This document shows, piece by piece, positions 1-7,341 of a DNA stretch of 20,424 nt (position 1 is its first letter; every line of letters begins with the position of its first letter). Below the pieces are notes generated by a model, which was not told the DNA's origin, did not search any database, and saw only the letters and a program-made list of their open reading frames with translations. The stretch is from a virus, in IMG/VR virus record IMGVR_UViG_3300042453_001334, positions 1-20,424 of that record, one strand, 5' to 3'. The translations under genes and the position numbers were made by a program.

Positions 1-651
1 GCGTGCCCCGAGAAACAGCACCTCGCCCTTCTCAAACATTCGCCACGACGCATTGTTGATCTTTCCCGTAAGACCGTAGACGTTGGCAAGATACTTCTTG
101 ACCACAGACTCCGAAGGGAACGTCCACGTCTCTGAAAACGTGAACGCTGGTATGGTCACGTCGACGCCGCGGACCTGGTCGCCCTCGATGTCTATAGCAC
201 CCTCTACGTCTGGTGCCGTCCCAGGTGCGACCGCATATTTCGACTGGCCAGTGCCGTCCGTAAGGCCGACGACATTCTTCGTATTCGCCTGCGTGATGTG
301 TCCCGTGCCGCTGGTCGTGTCAAACGAAATACTTCCAGATACACCGTCACCGCCATCATCCTGCGAATCCTGGTCAGGTTGCTCTTCGTCGGACTCGATC
401 GCAAGATTGACGTACTGGGCCGAAACCTCCCACCAGTAGTTGCCCAGCCCGCGAATGTCGATCCTGGTTCGCTTGTGGCCGTACTGGTAGAGCGGGGAGT
501 TTTCTGTCGCCCACTGTTCGGCCTCTAGGTAGCCGGCCTTCTGCGACACAAGCCACCGCAGCGTGACCTCACGCTCGAGGCCGCCCTTGTCGTTGGTCGT
601 CAGCCCACCGGAGCCGGAGTCGAATAGCTCGATTACTTCTGGATATGCCAT
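1..651 (-). CDS. Tail protein downstream of tape measure, N-terminal part (runs off left edge)
   Basis: An uninterrupted reading frame of 217 codons starts at ATG 651 and is still open at base 1, so only the N-terminal part is seen. It begins MAYPEVIELFDSGSGGL and starts 8 bases after the tape-measure stop. Its place directly after the tape measure is where distal-tail or baseplate-hub proteins sit in siphovirus-like operons. Around residue 105 there is an acidic Gly/Asp linker (DDGGDG). Near the left edge comes FSETWTFPSES followed by YGLTGKIN and FEKGEVLFLGA, a pattern I recall from planctomycete prophage tail proteins without a known function. The N-terminal part is rich in Trp and Tyr. 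The reading frame is certain to be coding; the role is inferred from position. Confidence 0.8.
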   Translation of the reverse strand, partial: MAYPEVIELFDSGSGGLTTNDKGGLEREVTLRWLVSQKAGYLEAEQWATENSPLYQYGHKRTRIDIRGLGNYWWEVSAQYVNLAIESDEEQPDQDSQDDGGDGVSGSISFDTTSGTGHITQANTKNVVGLTDGTGQSKYAVAPGTAPDVEGAIDIEGDQVRGVDVTIPAFTFSETWTFPSESVVKKYLANVYGLTGKINNASWRMFEKGEVLFLGAR

Positions 652-659
652 TGTTTCAC

Positions 660-2972
660 TTATGCAAACGCGAGCCCGCCCGAACGGGCTAGGCCAACAA
701 GCTCTCTTAGGTGCCGCGTAGATTCGGCCACCGATGCTGCCGTCTGCTCCATGGGGGTTACAAGTGCTTCGTCACCGCCGGCAACCGGGGCGGTTTGCAC
801 GCGGGCCGCAGCCGCGATCGCACCATTCACGGCGTTGATGTCTCCCAGCGGGTTGGCGTTATTGGAGTTGCCCTGCAGCATCCCTTCAAGCGCGTCCGCA
901 GCCCTTCCGGTGTTGTCAGCAATTGAGTTCATTACTTGGATTTCGGGTCCGACCCCGATGCGTCCGGCGAGAGCCGCGGAAAATGTTCCAACCGACTTGG
1001 CGGTCACACCGCCGGCCGCGGCGTCCATCATGGGCATTTGAAGATCGCCACGCTTCGCTTCGTTCTTGCGAACCTCGTCCGCCTTCTTGCGATTATCCTC
1101 GCCCTGCTTCTTGATCCGTTCTCGCTCTGCCTTTAGTTCGTCGATCGTGCCTGGGAGGTTGTCTTTTGTCGCAGCATCGGCCGCCTCACGCTCCTTGGCC
1201 CTCCGGTCTCGCTCTGCGGCCCTATCCTGCGACCTGGCATCCGCATTCGGGGACTTTGCCCTCTCGCCCTCAACGCGCTCGTCGACGGCCTTGAGGGCAT
1301 CCGTCAGTCCGTTCATGGCGAAATCCCAATCAAACGCGGCTTTGAAATACTGCCCGAGCCGCTCAAGCTGCCCCTGCAGCCAAAGAATGTCGCTCCCGAA
1401 AAGACCGAGGAAACGGTCGAGTCCCTCGATCAGCATGTCTCCGATCCAATCGCTAACGCCCATGACGGTGTTCTTCACTGCGGAAAACGTGTCATGGAAA
1501 TACTGCTGCATCTCAACCAACGCGATGGCGAGGTTGATATTCATGAGCTGCCACGCGGTGCCGAAATCAAGCGACATAGCGGCCGCCATGATCGCGTCCA
1601 TTTCGCCCCGGAATGCCGGGGAGAGTCCGTACATATTCGCCAGCATGATCGCCACGCCGGCCGTCAGGGCGGCGGCCGCGATTCCGATTGGCGACGTTAG
1701 TAGTGCCAAGGCCGCCGACAGCACAGCCACCCCAGCGGCGAGCGCCTTGAATGCGAGCCCGGTGGCTATGAGCACGACACCCATCCCGACGAGTGCCACC
1801 GTGGCACCGACCGCTGCCGTTGTCACGCCTGGGAATGCCGAGATGAGGGCTGCCACAATGTCGATGAACTTGGCCGCGGCCGCGGCCGCATAGCCGATGT
1901 TTGGCCCGAGAGCCTTCGCAAACGCGATCGTCAGCCGCTCGACGGCCGCATACATCGTTTGCAGCGCACCAGTGATTCCGCTCATGAGGATCTGGAACTT
2001 GAGCGACACCGGAAGGTTTGATTCCATCGCGTCTGCAATATCCTCAAACCCAGCAACGCCAACATTCAGAAAAGCACCGACCACCCGGATGCCGCGGTCG
2101 CCGAACACCTGTCCGAGAATCCTGTCACGCATGACATGGTCGACGCCCATCAAGGCATCTTCGAGAACTCCGACAATCTGGACGAGCGGCAGAAGATCGC
2201 CGTCGGCATTGCGGAAGCTCTCCACGGTGAGCCCGATTTGGGCCAGTGCGTCCTCGGACTCCTTGGCCGGAGACGTAAGCCGCATCAAGGCCGTTTTGAT
2301 GCCCGTGCCGGCCTCCTCGCCCTTGATCCCAAACCTCGCCAAGACCGCGAGGCCTTGCGAAATATCAAAGAGCGATTGGTTGAACAGAGCACCGGCGGAC
2401 CCGACTAGGCCGAACGACTCAACCATTGCGGCGATCGACGTTTCGCTGGCATCCGCGGCGGCAGAAAGAGTATCGACGGCCTCGGTGGCAGAGACACCGA
2501 ACGTGTTCATGCTCACCTTCATAAACACGGCCGCTTCCGCCATCTCAACGCCCGAGACTCGTGCAAACTCCACCGCAGCCTTGCCAGCACCCTCGAGCAC
2601 TTGCTCGAGCGACATTCCGGCTTTCAGCAGTTCAAGGAAAGCCTCCGCGATTCCGGACGGGGCGATATTCATGGCCTTAGATAGGCCGATGGCCGCCTTC
2701 TCGACGGCCTGCAGCTCGCCGTCCGTAAGGCCGGCCGCGGCCTTCATGCCGAGCATGGCATCCTCAAACTTGGCGGCCGTCTTTGCCGCGAGCACCATCG
2801 GAATCCCGAGGGCCGTTCCGACGAGAGACATAGACGTGCCGAGAGCCTGCATCGTCGAGCCGATAGCCTTGAGCCGGCCCTGGACGCGAGCCATGGCTTG
2901 CTGGAATCGTGTGTCCTTGGCGTAGATTTCTACGAAGGCACCACCGGCACGAACTCCACCGGCGCCAGCCAT
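660..2972 (-). CDS. Tail tape measure protein (TP901-like)
   Basis: This 770-residue protein is the ruler that sets tail length and is carried inside the tail tube. Residues about 70-330 look like the TP901 tape-measure core: Ala/Gly-rich helices with FEDAMLGMKAAAGLTDGEL, SMNTFGVSATEAVDTLSAAAD and RFGIKGEEAGTGIKTAL. Residues about 371-445 form a long hydrophobic stretch, as expected for the segment that reaches the host membrane at DNA entry. Residues about 560-643 are highly charged (RAAERDRRAKEREAAD; ELKAERERIKKQGEDNRKK) and probably coiled coil. It begins 2 bases after the stop of the chaperone extension and is followed after 8 bases by the next tail gene. By the usual rule of about 1.5 angstrom per residue, a tail of roughly 115 nm is expected; this is inference. 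Confidence 0.93.
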   Translation of the reverse strand: MAGAGGVRAGGAFVEIYAKDTRFQQAMARVQGRLKAIGSTMQALGTSMSLVGTALGIPMVLAAKTAAKFEDAMLGMKAAAGLTDGELQAVEKAAIGLSKAMNIAPSGIAEAFLELLKAGMSLEQVLEGAGKAAVEFARVSGVEMAEAAVFMKVSMNTFGVSATEAVDTLSAAADASETSIAAMVESFGLVGSAGALFNQSLFDISQGLAVLARFGIKGEEAGTGIKTALMRLTSPAKESEDALAQIGLTVESFRNADGDLLPLVQIVGVLEDALMGVDHVMRDRILGQVFGDRGIRVVGAFLNVGVAGFEDIADAMESNLPVSLKFQILMSGITGALQTMYAAVERLTIAFAKALGPNIGYAAAAAAKFIDIVAALISAFPGVTTAAVGATVALVGMGVVLIATGLAFKALAAGVAVLSAALALLTSPIGIAAAALTAGVAIMLANMYGLSPAFRGEMDAIMAAAMSLDFGTAWQLMNINLAIALVEMQQYFHDTFSAVKNTVMGVSDWIGDMLIEGLDRFLGLFGSDILWLQGQLERLGQYFKAAFDWDFAMNGLTDALKAVDERVEGERAKSPNADARSQDRAAERDRRAKEREAADAATKDNLPGTIDELKAERERIKKQGEDNRKKADEVRKNEAKRGDLQMPMMDAAAGGVTAKSVGTFSAALAGRIGVGPEIQVMNSIADNTGRAADALEGMLQGNSNNANPLGDINAVNGAIAAAARVQTAPVAGGDEALVTPMEQTAASVAESTRHLRELVGLARSGGLAFA

Positions 2973-2974
2973 TC

Positions 2975-3382
2975 TTAGTCCCCAAACATTTCAGCGAATG
3001 ATTTCTCGTCGAGCATCTTTGGTTTTGGCTTGTCGTAGAACGGATTGAACTCGTGAGGCTGGTAAGGCTCCCGCCTCTTCTTGGGATCCCGGTGAATCGA
3101 GTAGTGCTGTGCTACGACGGTTGAGGTGTGACCCCACGCTTCCTTTTGCTTTGCTGTTGCTGCCCAGACGAGGCCGCGGAGCGTCCATTCTCCGGGGTGG
3201 ACTCCGATGACGCCGGCAAGCTCGTAGCAGAGCTGGTAGAGGTCAAGAGGTTCTCGATCACGAGGTCCATCTCCTTCTCCATGTGATGCACCCTCGACTG
3301 CATCGTCTCCACCACCATCGCGTCGGCCTGCCTCGCCTTGTCGAGAGCCATCTGGAGCGCTGGCCTCAGATCCTTCCGGCAA
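2975..3382 (-). CDS. Tail assembly chaperone extension (gpT-like), read by frameshift
   Basis: This frame lies -1 relative to the upstream chaperone gene and ends 2 bases before the tape measure. The convincing part runs from about 3250 to 2975: DLYQLCYELAGVIGVHPGEW, then TLRGLVWAATAKQKEAWGHTS, RDPKKRREPYQPHEFNPF and a charged C-terminus. I recall this W-TLR-LV...W-HTS...DPKK...F-P pattern from planctomycete phage genes next to the tape measure. No ATG or GTG lies in this frame between 3382 and the conserved region, so independent initiation is unlikely and a G/GT frameshift, as in lambda, is inferred. With slippage at the T9 run (3381-3389) the fusion would have 231 residues: 96 from the upstream frame plus 135. 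The linker so made is Gly/Asp/Glu-rich. The exact slip site is not proven. Confidence 0.72.
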   Translation of the reverse strand: MPEGSEASAPDGSRQGEAGRRDGGGDDAVEGASHGEGDGPRDREPLDLYQLCYELAGVIGVHPGEWTLRGLVWAATAKQKEAWGHTSTVVAQHYSIHRDPKKRREPYQPHEFNPFYDKPKPKMLDEKSFAEMFGD

Positions 3383-3669
3383 AAAAAAACCACTTCGTCT
3401 AGCAGGGCGTTGCTGGCCTCGTGCAGCGTGTCGGCATTGAACCCGTCTGCAAACTGCTCCGGAGTGAGGCCACGCGACTCGACCTGGTCCTGACACATCG
3501 CGTAGAGAACGCGGCCGAGCGTGAAGACGTTGTTGATTTCTTTGAGGCAGTTTTGCGTAGTGGGGAGGTCGAGCATGTCCACGCCCGTTAGCGTCTTGGC
3601 ACGCTCAAAAGCCCCGAGGCTTCCGCGAATGCTCCACAGCCGACCCTCAGTGTCCGTAAACGCCTTCAT
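3112..3669 (-). CDS. Tail assembly chaperone (gpG-like)
   Basis: This 185-residue product lies between the tail tube genes and the tape measure, the fixed place of the tail assembly chaperones that coat the tape measure before tube polymerisation. It starts at ATG 3669 (MKAFTDTEGRLW) behind a short AAGG overlapping the preceding stop region. The N-terminal 140 residues look folded and helical, with LGAFERAKTLTGVDM, LTPEQFADGF, ALLDEVVFFCRKDLRPAL and HHMEKEMDLVIENLL. The last 45 residues are Ser/Gln/Pro-rich and basic (TSTSSATS, SGQQQQSKRKRG). They lie where the -1 frame becomes convincingly coding, so that tail may only be by-product sequence of a frameshift gene. No database comparison was made; the role is from position and overlap structure. 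Confidence 0.78.
   Translation of the reverse strand: MKAFTDTEGRLWSIRGSLGAFERAKTLTGVDMLDLPTTQNCLKEINNVFTLGRVLYAMCQDQVESRGLTPEQFADGFNADTLHEASNALLDEVVFFCRKDLRPALQMALDKARQADAMVVETMQSRVHHMEKEMDLVIENLLTSTSSATSLPASSESTPENGRSAASSGQQQQSKRKRGVTPQPS
3381..3389 (-). promoter_or_regulatory. Candidate -1 frameshift site (T9 run)
   Basis: On the minus strand nine consecutive T follow GTGG. The upstream chaperone frame reads GTG GTT TTT TTT TGC, which contains the canonical X_XXX_XXX heptamer. A -1 slip gives TTT TTG CCG and enters the open frame of the gpT-like extension. It is the only canonical slippery heptamer I found in the overlap. Against it, the site lies at residue about 95 of 185, earlier than in lambda G. 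RNA-polymerase slippage on T9 would act the same way. Confidence 0.45.
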
Positions 3670-3678
3670 TAGTTCGCC

Positions 3679-4044
3679 TTAGTGGCCCCACTGCCTAAGA
3701 GTAAATCTGGCAACCACCGCGTCGTCGATGCTTTCGTCGGCCGAGATTTCGTGAATCGTGAACTGTGCCAAAACCGGCATCAGCCCATTCTGCGTTGTCA
3801 CCTCAATAGGGGTATCTGAAAACTCGGCGGATCGGAGAACTGCGACATCCTGCGGATCAAAGACCTCGACCTCCACCTCATACGTTCGATGAATGACCAC
3901 CGACGATCTGCATAAGTGCCCGTAGCCCGTGGCGTCCACCTCATTGGTGGTACGCCTCACGCCTACGTCACGCACGCTTTCAAGCGTGAAACCGTTGACC
4001 CTAAATACGCACTCGCGGCCGAGGACAAACTTTTCAGTGGGCAC
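3679..4044 (-). CDS. Tail tube-like protein, second copy
   Basis: A 121-residue protein beginning at GTG 4044, with AAAGGTGA just upstream. It appears to be a diverged paralogue of the gene before it (4069-4437): both have a G+D/E...F.VNG/SNG opening, a V..V.V.R.T...E.DATG/DVTTRG element, a central V..T..V.V.D strand pair, and a C-terminal block with I....S.DDAV/LDNAV ending in an LR..G tail. The alternation of short polar and hydrophobic stretches suggests a beta-barrel of the tail-tube type. It could be the major tube protein, with its neighbour as a variant or a tube-initiator, or the reverse. Next downstream is the tail chaperone. Confidence 0.62.
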   Translation of the reverse strand: MPTEKFVLGRECVFRVNGFTLESVRDVGVRRTTNEVDATGYGHLCRSSVVIHRTYEVEVEVFDPQDVAVLRSAEFSDTPIEVTTQNGLMPVLAQFTIHEISADESIDDAVVARFTLRQWGH

Positions 4045-4068
4045 GGCTCACCTTTTGCGACGAGCGGA

Positions 4069-4437
4069 TCACCCAGCGGTCTTGCGGAGGTTGACCGTCC
4101 ACTCGACCGCGTTGTCCAAATCCTGCGACTCAGAGATGCTCATAACCTGGAATACGCCAGTCGGGCTCACGAATGGGCCGGTCGGCGACAGCGTGCAGGT
4201 GATCGTGCCGGTCGCCCCAAGCCCCGGAATGTCATGGTCGAGCACCGTTACGTCAATCGTCGTGTTTTTGCGAACAAAAGCGAACTCCTGCTCGTCACCG
4301 CTTCCGCGGGTGGTGACATCAGTCTCAGCCGCGGTCTCGCGATTCACCGAGACGGTTTTCACGTCCTTGTTGGCGATGCCGTTCGAGAACGTGAATGTGC
4401 CATCTTTGCCGAGGTAGTAGGTGTGGGCAGTAGCCAT
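4069..4437 (-). CDS. Tail tube-like protein, first copy
   Basis: A 122-residue, beta-rich protein starting MATAHTYYLGKDGTFTFSNG, with AGGAG a little upstream of ATG 4437. Thr, Val and Gly content is high, with VKTVSVNRETAAETDVTTRG, TTIDVTVLDHDIPGLGATG and SQDLDNAVEWTVNLRKTAG. Position between the tail-completion gene and the tail chaperone, size and composition fit a tail tube subunit. The following gene is a recognisable paralogue with 24 bases between them. A 66-base gap precedes this gene; it is AT-richer than its surroundings and may matter for expression of an abundant protein, although I see no clear promoter in it. Confidence 0.66.
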   Translation of the reverse strand: MATAHTYYLGKDGTFTFSNGIANKDVKTVSVNRETAAETDVTTRGSGDEQEFAFVRKNTTIDVTVLDHDIPGLGATGTITCTLSPTGPFVSPTGVFQVMSISESQDLDNAVEWTVNLRKTAG

Positions 4438-4503
4438 TTTGTCGCTAGCTCCTGATGCAATGCGGTTAGGTTAGTGTACCTATACGCCAGTATACCTGTA
4501 AAC

Positions 4504-5274
4504 CTACGATCCCCTGATGAACGTCCCCCGGCCAGACTGCGACGCGCTAAACTGACCGCCGAACGCTTTGGCGAGGTCGCCATTGGCGACGGCACGCATG
4601 AGTGCCGGGTACATGTAGGGCCGTTCCGGATACCTCACCACCCGCCGCTGCGACGTGGCCTGCCACATCGCCCCATTGACCGGACGGCTTCCTGGAGCAC
4701 CAGTCCTGGTGATGACCTGGCCGCCAGGATAGCGGTTGCGAAATACCCACACGGATAGGGTTTGCGTGCCCCCGAACTCGTGCAAATAGGGCAGCATCTT
4801 GCCCTTCTTGCTTGGGCCGACGACGGCCGACCTGGTCTGTGCGTCGAAGTAGTTCCAGAGGTTTCGACGGAAGCCGAGCATGTGCGAGTAAGGGACGTGC
4901 GTGTGCGGAGGTGTGCCCGGAGGTGACGGCGGCCTCGTCTGTATTTCCATCACTCTGGTCTCGATCGCACGGCGAGTCCGGTTGTTCGTCCCCGGCCTGT
5001 TCGCCAGCTCTCTCAGTCCCACGCCAGGGTTGTCCTTCATGATTTTCAGCCTCGGCCTGGCAGACCCCATCTTGCGAATCGACCTCCTGGCATAGTCCTT
5101 GATTCGCAGCGACCCCCTTGAGAGGGCTTTGTATTCCATCGCACTCAGCGCCGACTTCACTGCCGCCCGGTCAAAGAACATGCTGGTGCTGACCCGCAGC
5201 GAAACGCTTGGGATTTGGAATCCGCCGCCCATGGCTGCGGCAAACGGGTTTCCGCCCATCGGGAAAAATGCCAT
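4504..5274 (-). CDS. HK97 gp10-like tail completion / connector protein
   Basis: A 256-residue protein. The middle and C-terminal parts carry the pattern I know from HK97-gp10-like proteins: PSPPGTPPHTH (residues 116-125), a Trp/Tyr segment (LWNYFDAQTRSAVVGPSKKG), LPYLHEFGGTQ (161-171) and YPERPYMYPALMRAV (215-229). In such phages the protein acts at the head-tail or tail-tip junction during assembly. The N-terminus is Gly/Phe/Met-rich (MAFFPMGGNPFAAAMGGGF) and precedes a helical basic segment (SRGSLRIKDYARRSIRKMG). It begins 2 bases after the stop of the tail-terminator candidate, as gp10-like genes commonly do. It is longer than HK97 gp10 because of the N-terminal extension and the insert around residues 170-215. 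Confidence 0.72.
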   Translation of the reverse strand: MAFFPMGGNPFAAAMGGGFQIPSVSLRVSTSMFFDRAAVKSALSAMEYKALSRGSLRIKDYARRSIRKMGSARPRLKIMKDNPGVGLRELANRPGTNNRTRRAIETRVMEIQTRPPSPPGTPPHTHVPYSHMLGFRRNLWNYFDAQTRSAVVGPSKKGKMLPYLHEFGGTQTLSVWVFRNRYPGGQVITRTGAPGSRPVNGAMWQATSQRRVVRYPERPYMYPALMRAVANGDLAKAFGGQFSASQSGRGTFIRGS

Positions 5275-5276
5275 GA

Positions 5277-5726
5277 CTATACCCCGTCGTTCTGTCGTGG
5301 AACTCGGTACGCAACCTCGATTTGAGCCGTGAAAATGCGACTGTCGTTCAACGCATCACGGTCAAACATTGTCTGAAACGACGACGAGTAGTATTTCGCG
5401 TTTTCCGGCATGATCTTGGCCGAGATTGTTTCGCCGCGGATCACGTCGATTATTTCTTCGCACAGCCGCATGAGCGGATCGACTTGCCCATTGCTGCCGT
5501 CGGTCGCCTTGGCGACGATCACCATGATCGAGTGGGTGAATAAGTCCTGGCCTCGCGAAACCCTCTCGGTCTCGGCCGGCCCCGGAACCACAGAGACACG
5601 AAGCTCTTGCAGGTCCGGCCGGTCGTAGTCCGGCACATACTTCCGTGACGCAACGAACGGCACCGAGAAAATGTGCGATGTCAGTGCGGTGGCGAGCGAG
5701 TCTGCGATTTCTACGGCGACTGACAT
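5277..5726 (-). CDS. Tail terminator-like protein
   Basis: A 149-residue protein starting at ATG 5726, two bases after the glycosyltransferase stop and two bases before the gp10-like gene. Its plan fits a tail terminator (gpU-like): an N-terminal helix (MSVAVEIADSLATAL), a strand-rich section with LQELRVSVVPGP and a helix of the kind DPLMRLCEEIIDVIRGETI. It ends with a beta strand (IFTAQIEVAYRVPR). Such proteins cap the finished tube and bind the head. Identification rests on size, fold pattern and position in front of gp10-like and tube genes, not on a strict motif. It resumes the virion-assembly genes after the three-gene carbohydrate cassette. Confidence 0.6.
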   Translation of the reverse strand: MSVAVEIADSLATALTSHIFSVPFVASRKYVPDYDRPDLQELRVSVVPGPAETERVSRGQDLFTHSIMVIVAKATDGSNGQVDPLMRLCEEIIDVIRGETISAKIMPENAKYYSSSFQTMFDRDALNDSRIFTAQIEVAYRVPRQNDGV

Positions 5727-5728
5727 TG

Positions 5729-6784
5729 TTATTCGGCCTTGGGGCCGTCCTCCGATTCCATTGTCTCTAGTATGCGGACGTTTTTCTTGAGTCTCTCGTC
5801 ATTCGGGTTTCGGCTGACCGCTTCCCTGGCGTGCAGCAAAGCCTCGCTGTAGCGACCCATCTGCATGGCAGCGGAGCACGCTAGATCGGGGACGGCATCC
5901 GAGTAGGCCGCCGGATCGCTCGCGTGCGAACGGTTTTCGTCGGAGCAGTTGAGGGCTTGCCGTGCCCAGTAAAGCGTGCCGACCGGATCCCCCTTCGCCC
6001 ACGCCAGCCCAGCGACGTGGAAAAAAGCCTCCGGCTCCAGCGGGCTCTCCAGCATGGACCCGAGGATATGCAGCTCCCCACGCTTCCCGTCCCGGCGAGA
6101 CAGCGCCCGGCGGGCGTAGGATCGCTCGTTGGGAGCCCCTCCCGGCATGGCAAGGTATTTCGCAAACTCATCCACGCACGCCGGATCGTCGGCGTAGTCC
6201 ATTTCGCGGGCGAGATACCACTGCATCCGGGCGTCGGTCGGATTCTCGCGGACGGCTTGCCGCAGCAGCGTCAGGTCGGTTTTGTGGACCTTGCCGGGTT
6301 GCCGGTGATGGCGGATCACTACGCCGTCGGACACCGTCTGCACTTCCTCACCGTCCCACCGCACCAGCCCCTCGTGCGTCGCACCGGTCCACCGGTAGCC
6401 CGTGCGGGTGTGAATGCGGTCGCACCGAAACCGGACCTCGTGCGACCACCAGTACCAGTAGCGGAGTTTGGTGGTCTCCGGCTTCCAATCACGCTCTAGG
6501 GCTTCCCGCCAGCCGGGGTCGATGGCTTCGTCGAGGTCCAGCCGGATCACCACGTCGGCGTCGGCCGGGGCGTGCATCAGCGAAAGGTTGTGGGCGTCGT
6601 CCCACCGCCACGGGATCGGAGACCCGCGGGCCACGGTCACGCCAGCGGCCTCGAGCAGCTCCACCGTGTTGTCGGTGGAGCCGGTGTCGGTGACCACGCG
6701 AACGTCGGCCTCCCGGCACGACGATTCCCACCGCTCGACGTTGGCGGCTTCGTTGCGGGCGAGGGCGTAGATGGCGACTTTCAT
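5729..6784 (-). CDS. GT2-family glycosyltransferase with TPR-like C-terminus
   Basis: A 351-residue protein with a GT-A type transferase domain at residues 1-165 and helical repeats after it. Visible motifs are IYALARNEAANVERW (residues 5-19), DTGSTDNT (33-40) for nucleotide-sugar binding and RLDLDEAIDPGW (81-92), whose DLDE supplies the metal-binding DxD-like site. Residues about 170-335 contain tetratricopeptide-like pairs (LLRQAVRENPTDARMQWYL; ALLHAREAVSRNPNDERL). Similar two-part enzymes transfer sugars to proteins or surface glycans; donor and acceptor cannot be read from the sequence. ATG 6784 overlaps the methyltransferase stop (ATGA), and the next gene is a tail terminator, so it is expressed with late genes. 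No signal peptide or membrane segment is seen, so it is cytosolic. Confidence 0.88.
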   Translation of the reverse strand: MKVAIYALARNEAANVERWESSCREADVRVVTDTGSTDNTVELLEAAGVTVARGSPIPWRWDDAHNLSLMHAPADADVVIRLDLDEAIDPGWREALERDWKPETTKLRYWYWWSHEVRFRCDRIHTRTGYRWTGATHEGLVRWDGEEVQTVSDGVVIRHHRQPGKVHKTDLTLLRQAVRENPTDARMQWYLAREMDYADDPACVDEFAKYLAMPGGAPNERSYARRALSRRDGKRGELHILGSMLESPLEPEAFFHVAGLAWAKGDPVGTLYWARQALNCSDENRSHASDPAAYSDAVPDLACSAAMQMGRYSEALLHAREAVSRNPNDERLKKNVRILETMESEDGPKAE

Positions 6785-7341
6785 GTAAGGATCGCCCCCT
6801 TCCGAAGCCCGTCATCGAAATACTCCACCGCCCTAGCTTGCTCCTTGGCGAACGTCTCGACCGCCGCCCTCACCTCCCGGTTGTCGCAGTCGTCGGCGAG
6901 GATCACCCGGCTGCCGGCCACCAGCCGGAGGTCGGCCAGTGCCCCGGCGTAGGAGTGGTCGCCGTCGACGTGAGCGAAGTCTGCCGGCGGCAGCGACTTG
7001 ATCGCGTGGGAGTCCACCACGACCAGGTCGGCGTCGATCTGGTGCTTCGCCACCAGCCGCCGCCAGTGGGCGAGGCAGTCGTAGGAGTCGGCGTCCATCG
7101 CCCCGTCGATGCAGAGGTAGTGGGCACCGGGGGCCGCGGCCTCAAACGTCAAGAGCGAGTAGCCGCAGCGGGTGCCGATCTCGATCACGCTGGCCGGCTT
7201 GTAGCGGCGAAAAACCTCGCCCTTCATCGCGTAGTGGAAAATCACCCGACTGTCGCAGCCGAACCAATCGTCTTCCCGCCAGTTGCTTTCCAGCAGTTTG
7301 CGGACGGAGTCGGTCCATGCCACCGATGCTGTCACTCCCAT
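6781..7341 (-). CDS. Class I SAM-dependent methyltransferase
   Basis: A 186-residue protein with a compact Rossmann methyltransferase fold of the Methyltransf_24 / CmcI-like group. Motif I is VIEIGTRCGYSLLTF (residues 52-66), followed by HYLCIDGAMD (74-83), VVVDSHAIKSLP (107-118), the acidic DFAHVDGDHSYAGALADL (121-138) and VILADDCDN (146-154). HVDGDHSY is typical of the group, many members of which modify sugars or small metabolites in surface-polysaccharide clusters. It lies between a glycan-active beta-propeller and a glycosyltransferase and overlaps both, so an O-methyl cap on a sugar is a reasonable inference. The substrate is unknown. It is unlikely to be a DNA methyltransferase, since no DPPY/NPPF-type motif or target-recognition region is present. 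Confidence 0.85.
   Translation of the reverse strand: MGVTASVAWTDSVRKLLESNWREDDWFGCDSRVIFHYAMKGEVFRRYKPASVIEIGTRCGYSLLTFEAAAPGAHYLCIDGAMDADSYDCLAHWRRLVAKHQIDADLVVVDSHAIKSLPPADFAHVDGDHSYAGALADLRLVAGSRVILADDCDNREVRAAVETFAKEQARAVEYFDDGLRKGAILT

Noticed and set aside
1066-2925. Two long open frames on the plus strand opposite the tape measure (275 and 342 codons)
   Set aside because: They mirror the codon structure of the Ala-rich tape measure, are Ser/Ala/Pro-rich without recognisable domains, and lie opposite a certain gene.
6781-7341. DNA-modifying methyltransferase
   Set aside because: Lacks the DPPY/NPPF-type catalytic motif and target-recognition region; motifs fit small-molecule or sugar methyltransferases.
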